From: SHWB01 sp050246875
GTDB taxonomy: Bacteria; Pseudomonadota; Alphaproteobacteria; UBA6615
Length of the DNA stretch: 64,000 nucleotides
Assembly: GCA_050246875.1 (NCBI GenBank)
Contig: JBFWVF010000004.1
Location: 1 to 64,000, forward strand
Reading direction: 5' to 3'
The position numbers and the translations under genes are program-made. Of the stretch, positions 58,431 to 64,000 are shown piece by piece; positions within the stretch are counted from its first letter, which is position 1; each line of letters starts with the position of its first letter. Below the pieces are notes generated by a model, which saw nothing but the letters and a program-made list of their open reading frames with translations, made no database searches and was not told where the DNA came from.

Positions 58431-61400
58431 GCCTGATCGACGCCGCCCTCTCGCGCACGCGCACGACGATCGCCGTCCTGCTGCTGCTGCTCATCGCCGG
58501 TGCCGTCGCCTTCGTCGACATCCCGAAGGAGGCCGAGCCGGACGTCAACATTCCCTATGTCTACGTCCTGCTGACACATGACGGCATCTCGCCCGGCGAC
58601 GCCGAGCGCCTGCTGGCACGCCCCATCGAGACCAAGCTGCGCGGCATCGGCGGCGTCAAGGAGATGCGCTCGCAGGCCTACCAGGGCGGCGCCAGCGTGC
58701 TGCTGGAATTCGAGGCCGGATTCGACGTCGAGCGGGCCCTGAACGACGTGCGCGAGAAGGTCGACCAGGCCAAGCCCGACCTGCCCGCCGACACCGACGA
58801 GCCGACCGTCCACGAGGTCAACCTCAGCCTGTTCCCCGTGCTGATCGTCACGCTCGGCGGCGACGTGCCCGAGCGCACCCTGCTGCGCATCGCGCGCGAC
58901 CTGCGCGACCGGGTCGAGGCGCTGCCGCCGGTGCTCGAGGTGAAAATCGGCGGCGACCGCGAGGAACTGGTCGAGATCGTCGTCGATCCGATGAAGCTCG
59001 AAAGCTACGGCATCGACGCGCTGGAGGTGCTGGACGGACTCTCGCGCTCGAACGTGCTGATCGCCGCCGGATCGCTCGACACCGGCGATGGCCGCTTCCG
59101 TGTGCAGTTGCCCGGCCTGTTCGAGAAGGTGCAGGACGTGCTGACCATGCCGATCAAGGTCAACGGCGACGCCGTCGTGACCATCGGCGACGTCGCCGAG
59201 GTGCGCCGCACGTTCCGCGACCGCACGACGGTCGCCCGGCTCGGCGGCAAGCCGGCCGTGGCGCTCGAGGTCTCCAAGCGCACCGGCGAGAACATCATCG
59301 ACACCAACGCGCAGGTGCGCGCGCTGGTCGAGGCCGAGCGGGCCGACTGGCCGGCCGGCATCGAGGTGACCTACTCGCAGGACAAGTCGAAGAACATCCG
59401 CAACATGCTGACCGACCTGACGAACAACATCGTCAGTGCCGGCCTGCTGGTGATGGTGGTGATCATCGGCGCCCTCGGCCTGCGTTCGGGCCTGCTCGTC
59501 GGGCTCGCCATTCCCGGCTCGTTCCTCACCGCCATCCTCGTCCTGCAGACGATGGGCCTGACGGTGAACATCGTCGTGCTGTTCTCGCTGATCCTCGCCG
59601 TCGGCATGCTGGTGGACGGGGCGATCGTCGTCACCGAGTACGCCGACCGCAAGCTGCTGGAGGGCGAGCCGCCGCCGGTCGCCTACGCCATGGCGGCGCG
59701 ACGCATGGCCTGGCCGATTATCGCCTCGACGGCGACGACGCTGGCGGCCTTCGCGCCACTGCTGTTCTGGCCCGGCCTCGTCGGCGAGTTCATGAAGTTC
59801 CTGCCGATCACCCTCGTCGTCGTCCTCTCGGCGTCGCTGGCGATGGCCCTGCTCTTCGTTCCCGTGCTGGGCGGTGCCATCGTGCCGCTGACGCGGCTGG
59901 CGCTGACCGGCGGTGGCGCGCTGCTCGGCGGCGCACTGGCCTACGCGCTGGCCAATGCGCTGCTCGACGGACTGCTCGGCCTCGGCGGCGCGGCCGGTCC
60001 CGTCGCCGCCGCCTGCGGCCTCGCCGGCGCGGCCGGCGGCTTCGTGCTCGGCCGCCGCCGCGCCCGCCACGTCGTCTGGCGCATGCCGGGTACCGAGGAG
60101 TCGCGGGCCCGCGCCCGCGCCCTCGCCGCCGACGGCGACGGCAATCTCGACACGGTCAGCGGCTTCACCGGATTCTACGTCCGCGTCCTGCGCACCGCGC
60201 TGCGCCGGCCGGCCCTCGTCGTCGCCGGCACCGTGGCGCTGCTCTTCGCCTCGATCGGGCTCTACGGAACCCTCGGCCACGGCGTCGAGTTCTTCCCCGA
60301 CGTCGAGCCAGAACAGGCGCAGGTACTGGTGCACGCGCGCGGCAACTTCGCCACCGACCAGCTCGCCGCGCTGGTCGACGAGGTCGACGCCGAGCTGCAG
60401 GCGATGCAGGCCGAGCGCGGCGAGTTCGCCTCGGTCTACTCGCTTGCCGGCGTGATCGAGTCGCGCGACGAGCTGGCCGAGGACGTGATCGGCAAGTTCG
60501 TCCTCGAATTCGTCGACTGGGAACAGCGGCGCAAGGCCGACGACATCCTCGCCGACATCCGCGCCCGCACCGCGCACATCCCGGGCATCCATGTCGAGGC
60601 CTCGAAGCCGCGCGCCGGGCCGCCGGTCGGCAAGCCGGTGCAGGTGCGCCTGACCTCGCGCGACCCGGCCGTGCTGGAGGCCGAGGCGGCGCGCCTGCGC
60701 GCCTTCTTCGACCGTACCGCGGGCCTCGTCGAGATCGAGGACGGCGGCGCCGTCCCCGGCATCGAGTGGGAGCTGTCGGTCGACCGCGCGCAGGCCGCCA
60801 AGTTCGGCGCCGACGTGTCGCTGATCGGCAGCTTCGTGCAGATGGTGACGCGCGGCTTCAAGGTCTCGTCCTATCGCCCCGACGACAGCGACGACGAGAT
60901 CGACATCGTCGTGCGCTTTCCCGAGGCGCAGCGCTCGCTGTCTCTCCTCGACGAACTGCGCGTCGAGACCGCCAACGGCCAGGTGCCGGTGAGCAACTTC
61001 GTCAGCCGCCACGCCGACGTGAAGACCGGCACGCTGCGCCGCGTCGGCGGCGTGCGCGCGATGACGGTGAAGGCCGACGTCGCTCCCGGCGTGCTGGTCG
61101 ACGACAAGGTGCGCGAGATCCGCGCCTGGCTGCAGGGCGAGGGCAGACCCGACCCCAAGGTGTCGTGGACCTTCAAGGGCGAGGACGCCGAGCAGAAGGC
61201 GGCCCAGGCCTTCCTCGTCAAGGCCTTCGGCGTTGCGCTGTTCATCATGGCGATCATCCTGCTGGCCCAGTTCAACAGTTTCTACTCGGCCGGCCTGATC
61301 CTGTTCGCCGTGGTGATGTCGACCATCGGCGTGTTCCTCGGCCTGCTGATCATCGGCCAACCCTTCGGCATCGTCATGAGCGGCATCGGCGTCATCGCGC

Positions 61401-61846
61401 TGGCCGGCATCGTGGTGAACAACAACATCGTGCTGATCGACACCTGGGACCGCCTCAAGCGCGAGGTCGCCGACCCCATGGAGGCCATCCTGCTGACCGG
61501 CGCGCAGCGCCTGCGGCCGGTGATGCTGACCACGGTGACGACCATCCTCGGCCTCGTGCCGATGGTGCTGCAGGCCAACATCGACTTCGTCGCCCGCAGC
61601 GTCACCGTCGGCGCGCCGTCGACACAGTGGTGGGTGCAGCTGTCCACCGCCGTCGCCTTCGGCCTCGGCTTCGCCACGGTGCTGACGCTGGTGGTGACGC
61701 CCTGCGCGCTGCTGCTGCGCACGCGCCTCGCCGCCGGGAGCGAGACGTCGGACCGCCGCGGCGACCGCCTGCCGCCGGTGCAGCGCCTGCGCCGCCGGCT
61801 GCTGCCGGGCGGCGATCGCCCGAGCGAGGCCTCGGCCGCCGAGTAG
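58427..61846 (+). CDS. RND family efflux permease
   Basis: The 1139-residue protein begins MSLIDAALSRTRTTIAVLL and has the RND plan: TM1, a large loop (YQGGASVLLEFEAG, ALPPVLEVKIGGD), TM2-6 with the acidic relay residue in GMLVDGAIVV, a second loop (FFPDVEPEQAQVLVHARG) and TM8-12. Between TM6 and TM7 is an added hydrophobic, glycine/alanine-rich insert at about residues 486-545, unusual for the family. The substrate is unknown; PadR linkage suggests a drug or phenolic compound. The C-terminal tail is basic. Confidence 0.93.
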   Translation: MSLIDAALSRTRTTIAVLLLLLIAGAVAFVDIPKEAEPDVNIPYVYVLLTHDGISPGDAERLLARPIETKLRGIGGVKEMRSQAYQGGASVLLEFEAGFDVERALNDVREKVDQAKPDLPADTDEPTVHEVNLSLFPVLIVTLGGDVPERTLLRIARDLRDRVEALPPVLEVKIGGDREELVEIVVDPMKLESYGIDALEVLDGLSRSNVLIAAGSLDTGDGRFRVQLPGLFEKVQDVLTMPIKVNGDAVVTIGDVAEVRRTFRDRTTVARLGGKPAVALEVSKRTGENIIDTNAQVRALVEAERADWPAGIEVTYSQDKSKNIRNMLTDLTNNIVSAGLLVMVVIIGALGLRSGLLVGLAIPGSFLTAILVLQTMGLTVNIVVLFSLILAVGMLVDGAIVVTEYADRKLLEGEPPPVAYAMAARRMAWPIIASTATTLAAFAPLLFWPGLVGEFMKFLPITLVVVLSASLAMALLFVPVLGGAIVPLTRLALTGGGALLGGALAYALANALLDGLLGLGGAAGPVAAACGLAGAAGGFVLGRRRARHVVWRMPGTEESRARARALAADGDGNLDTVSGFTGFYVRVLRTALRRPALVVAGTVALLFASIGLYGTLGHGVEFFPDVEPEQAQVLVHARGNFATDQLAALVDEVDAELQAMQAERGEFASVYSLAGVIESRDELAEDVIGKFVLEFVDWEQRRKADDILADIRARTAHIPGIHVEASKPRAGPPVGKPVQVRLTSRDPAVLEAEAARLRAFFDRTAGLVEIEDGGAVPGIEWELSVDRAQAAKFGADVSLIGSFVQMVTRGFKVSSYRPDDSDDEIDIVVRFPEAQRSLSLLDELRVETANGQVPVSNFVSRHADVKTGTLRRVGGVRAMTVKADVAPGVLVDDKVREIRAWLQGEGRPDPKVSWTFKGEDAEQKAAQAFLVKAFGVALFIMAIILLAQFNSFYSAGLILFAVVMSTIGVFLGLLIIGQPFGIVMSGIGVIALAGIVVNNNIVLIDTWDRLKREVADPMEAILLTGAQRLRPVMLTTVTTILGLVPMVLQANIDFVARSVTVGAPSTQWWVQLSTAVAFGLGFATVLTLVVTPCALLLRTRLAAGSETSDRRGDRLPPVQRLRRRLLPGGDRPSEASAAE

Positions 61847-61861
61847 GACGGCCGCGCCGCC

Positions 61862-63058
61862 TCAGTTGACGCGCGGCAGGGTGAACACCTGGCCGGGATA
61901 GATCAGGTCCGGGTCGCGGATCTGGTCCTGGTTGGCCTCGAAGATCAGCGTGTACTGCACGCCGTCGCCGTAGACCGAGCGCGCCAGCCGCCACAGGCTG
62001 TTGCCCGGCTGCACGACATGGACGCGGCCGGGCGGCAGGTCGGCCAGCGCCGTGCCGCGCGTGAAGGCCTGCTCGATGCGCGACAGGACCTTGCCGTCGG
62101 GCCCGACCTGGTCGATGCGCAGCGTGTGCTCGTCGGGCCCGAAGCCCTGCGCCGGGCGCAGCGACCAGCGCCCCTCCGTGTCGGCGACGACGGCGCCGGC
62201 CAGTTCGTTGTCGATGTAGACGTTGAGCCGCGCGCCGGGCTCGGCGCGGCCGGTCAGCGTGACGCGGCCGGCGGTGTCGTAGTCGATGGCGTCGATGCCC
62301 GGCGGATCGCCGCGCAGCAGCTTCTCCGGCACGACGAAGCCCGACAGGGGCCGGCCGGCCGGCGGCTGCGCCTGGGCCTGCCCCTCGGCCTGCGCCGTGC
62401 CGTCGGGCCGCAGCGCCTGCGGCGGCACGACGAAGCCCGACAGCGGCCGCGACGGGCGCCCGGGGGTCTGCAGCACCTCGCTCGGCCCCTCGCCGGCGCG
62501 CGGCACGGCGACGGCGACCGGGCCGCCGGCGCCGGGCTGCCCGCCCACCGTCTGGCCGCGCTCCGGCACGACGACGACGACGATCTTGTCCGACAGGCGC
62601 GGGCCGCCCTCGCCGCAATCGGCGCTGAGCGACAGCTCGTGGCTGCCCGGCGCCAGCGGCTCGCCCGGCACCAGCACCCACTCGCCGCGATGGTCGGAAC
62701 GGACCGTGCCGACGACACGCGCGCCGTCGCGCACCGTGATGACGCAGTCGATGTCGGCCCGCCCGGCGACGACGACATTGCCGTCGGGATCGACCCGCAC
62801 GATGTCGAAGGCCGGCCCGGCCGGGGCCACGGGCGCCGCCGGCGCCGGCGCCGGCGTGGCCGGCCGCGCCGACGCGGCATCGGCGACCGGCGTCGCGTCG
62901 GCCGGCGCGTTGGGCGACGGCAACTGGAAATAGGCGTAGACGCCGACGATGGCGGCGACGATAAGGATGGCGACGCCACCGAGGATGCGAGAGCGGTTCA
63001 AGCGCGCGCCTTTCGTGCCAGCGCTCTGTCGTCGATTCGTCTTTACGCTAGTATGCAA
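61862..63058 (-). CDS. LysM domain membrane-anchored protein
   Basis: The 398-residue protein has an N-terminal membrane helix (ILGGVAILIVAAIVGVYAYF), a Pro/Ala linker, Ig-like beta segments (GNVVVAGRADIDCVITVRDG and GRVTLTGRAEPGARLNVYID), and a C-terminal LysM (VHVVQPGNSLWRLARSVYG, to LIYPGQVFTLPRVN), which binds peptidoglycan. A nonamer, RPLSGFVVP, occurs twice (near residues 205 and 240). The arrangement is that of alphaproteobacterial LysM proteins with a Bacterial Ig-like repeat. It is convergent with the RND genes. Confidence 0.9.
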   Translation of the reverse strand: MHTSVKTNRRQSAGTKGARLNRSRILGGVAILIVAAIVGVYAYFQLPSPNAPADATPVADAASARPATPAPAPAAPVAPAGPAFDIVRVDPDGNVVVAGRADIDCVITVRDGARVVGTVRSDHRGEWVLVPGEPLAPGSHELSLSADCGEGGPRLSDKIVVVVVPERGQTVGGQPGAGGPVAVAVPRAGEGPSEVLQTPGRPSRPLSGFVVPPQALRPDGTAQAEGQAQAQPPAGRPLSGFVVPEKLLRGDPPGIDAIDYDTAGRVTLTGRAEPGARLNVYIDNELAGAVVADTEGRWSLRPAQGFGPDEHTLRIDQVGPDGKVLSRIEQAFTRGTALADLPPGRVHVVQPGNSLWRLARSVYGDGVQYTLIFEANQDQIRDPDLIYPGQVFTLPRVN

Positions 63059-63126
63059 CGGGTGTCGATAGAACCGCCGTCGCGGCCGCCAGACGCCATA
63101 TCTCCCCGGAATCCAGCCATTCGCCG

Positions 63127-63711
63127 ATGACCCATCCCCGTTCCGTCGCCGTCTATTGCGGTTCCTCCGATCACGGGCCCGACCGCCATCGCCGCCTCGC
63201 CGCCGCCCTCGGCCGCACCCTCGCCGGGGCCGGCGTGACGCTGGTCTATGGCGGCGGGCGCATCGGCCTGATGCGCGAGGTCGCCGACGCCGCCATCGCG
63301 GCGGGCGGCGAGGTGATCGGCGTCATCCCCACCTTCCTCGACCGCCGCGAGGTCGGCCACCAGGGCGTGGCGCGGCTGGAGGTCGTCGCCAGCATGCACG
63401 AGCGCAAGGCGCGCATGGCCGAGCTGGCCGATGCCTTCGTGGTGCTGCCCGGCGGCCTCGGCACGCTCGACGAGGCCTTCGAGATCGTCACCTGGCGCCA
63501 GCTCGGCCTGCACGACAAGCCGGTGGTGGTGCTCGACGACGACGGCTACTGGGCGCCGCTGCGCGCCCTCGTCGAGGCCATCGTCACCAATGGCTACGCC
63601 CGCGCCGAGCACGGAAGGCTGCTCACCTTCGTCGAGCGGCTGGAGGACGTGCTGCCGGCGCTGGCGGCCATCACCGGGCCCGACCAGGGGGTCGACCGCG
63701 CCCGCCTGTAG
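63127..63711 (+). CDS. LOG family protein (TIGR00730), cytokinin-riboside-monophosphate phosphoribohydrolase-like
   Basis: The 194-residue protein has the LOG motif PGGLGTLDE (near residue 112), with YCGSSDHGP at the start, YGGGRIGLM and MHERKARMAELADAFVV. LOG enzymes release the base from nucleoside 5'-monophosphates and are the plant cytokinin-activating type; bacterial members often hydrolyse AMP or other nucleotides. ATG 63127 has no clear ribosome-binding site but fits the family start. It precedes the icd gene by 147 bp. Confidence 0.92.
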   Translation: MTHPRSVAVYCGSSDHGPDRHRRLAAALGRTLAGAGVTLVYGGGRIGLMREVADAAIAAGGEVIGVIPTFLDRREVGHQGVARLEVVASMHERKARMAELADAFVVLPGGLGTLDEAFEIVTWRQLGLHDKPVVVLDDDGYWAPLRALVEAIVTNGYARAEHGRLLTFVERLEDVLPALAAITGPDQGVDRARL

Positions 63712-63858
63712 GCGCCGCGCGGAGGGTTGCGGCCGGCCCACCGCCTCGCCTATGTTCCGCCGCCGGCCGATGGGCCGGCGTGCCACGCGGCCGGCCGGCG
63801 CACCGCCTTCCGCAGCACTCCCCCACCTTCTCGCCCGTCCTTCGCGGAGAGCCGTGGC

Positions 63859-64000
63859 ATGAGCAGAATCAAGGTCAAGAATCCGGTCGTCGAACTCGAC
63901 GGCGACGAGATGACGCGCATCATCTGGCAGTGGATCCGCGAGCGGCTGATCCTGCCCTACCTCGACGTCGACCTGCTGTACTACGACCTGTCGGTCGAGA
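63859..64000 (+). CDS. icd: NADP-dependent isocitrate dehydrogenase, 5' part (cut by window end)
   Basis: The last 142 bases encode MSRIKVKNPVVELDGDEMTR followed by IIWQWIRERLILPYLDVDLLYYDLSVE. This matches the N-terminus of dimeric (eukaryote-like) NADP isocitrate dehydrogenases, which begin near VVELDGDEMTRIIW, not the monomeric type. The TCA cycle role is oxidation of isocitrate to 2-oxoglutarate. The remaining about 360 codons lie beyond the window. Confidence 0.92.
   Translation, partial: MSRIKVKNPVVELDGDEMTRIIWQWIRERLILPYLDVDLLYYDLSVE

Noticed and set aside
58181..61360. A 1059-codon minus-strand open frame antisense to the RND pump
   Set aside because: It is a GC-rich shadow frame full of His, Arg, Asp and Gln repeats, with no domain; the plus-strand RND pump is certain.

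Overview
The window looks like chromosomal DNA from a very GC-rich (about 70% G+C by eye) alphaproteobacterium, most likely a member of or near the Rhodospirillales. Supporting signs are the cvpA-purF-SDR run, the yfgM-bamB-der block, a DUF2794 protein, a SoeABC-like molybdoenzyme, NrfD/NrfC-type subunits and many GTG/TTG starts. The genus cannot be named from the sequence. No transposase, integrase, rRNA operon or CRISPR array was seen. The only RNA gene found is a tRNA-Gln(CUG).

Layout. 0.4-3.2 kb: cvpA, purF and an SDR, all overlapping by 4 bp. 3.7-5.9 kb: an EAL phosphodiesterase and a GST. 5.9-9.3 kb (minus): yfgM, bamB, der. 9.4-11.1 kb: small proteins. 11.2-15.2 kb: a muropeptide-sugar locus with NamZ (DUF1343), NagA, a BadF-type amino-sugar kinase and MurQ, enough to take MurNAc/GlcNAc towards GlcNAc-6-P and GlcN-6-P. 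15.2-18.7 kb: dusA, a secreted protein, an EamA exporter and msrA. 18.9-21.8 kb: vapBC and then an AT-richer patch holding one GHKL-ATPase/PD-(D/E)XK nuclease gene, the most foreign-looking and defence-like item in the window. 21.9-30.5 kb: guaA, a GNAT, rsmB, guaB, a host-attachment protein, a P-loop kinase, rlmE and ppx/gppA. 30.7 kb: tRNA-Gln.

31.2-34.9 kb: a fasciclin protein divergent from an XRE-cupin regulator, then a methyltransferase-glycosyltransferase fusion and a second methyltransferase. 35.0-38.7 kb: a three-subunit molybdenum hydroxylase (FAD, 2Fe-2S, Mo subunits). 38.8-43.1 kb: a hydrolase, a multi-pass GT39-like membrane protein and a HerA-like ATPase. 43.2-46.6 kb: a D-threonine aldolase-like enzyme and a YgiB/YgiC/YjfL-type set (DUF1190, glutathionylspermidine-synthase fold, DUF350). 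46.7-51.5 kb: a phytase-like esterase and an SsuABC/TauABC-like importer with a DUF169 gene. 51.7-56.5 kb (minus): a SoeABC-like sulfite dehydrogenase. 56.7-61.8 kb: a PadR regulator with an RND adaptor and pump. 61.9-64.0 kb: a LysM protein, a LOG-family protein and the start of an NADP isocitrate dehydrogenase gene cut by the window edge.

Intergenic gaps are peppered with at least three palindromic REP-like repeat types. Some lie inside apparent operons (between soeB and soeC, and between ygiC and the DUF350 gene). Starts were chosen from ribosome-binding sites, overlaps and family N-termini; alternatives are given where the choice was close.
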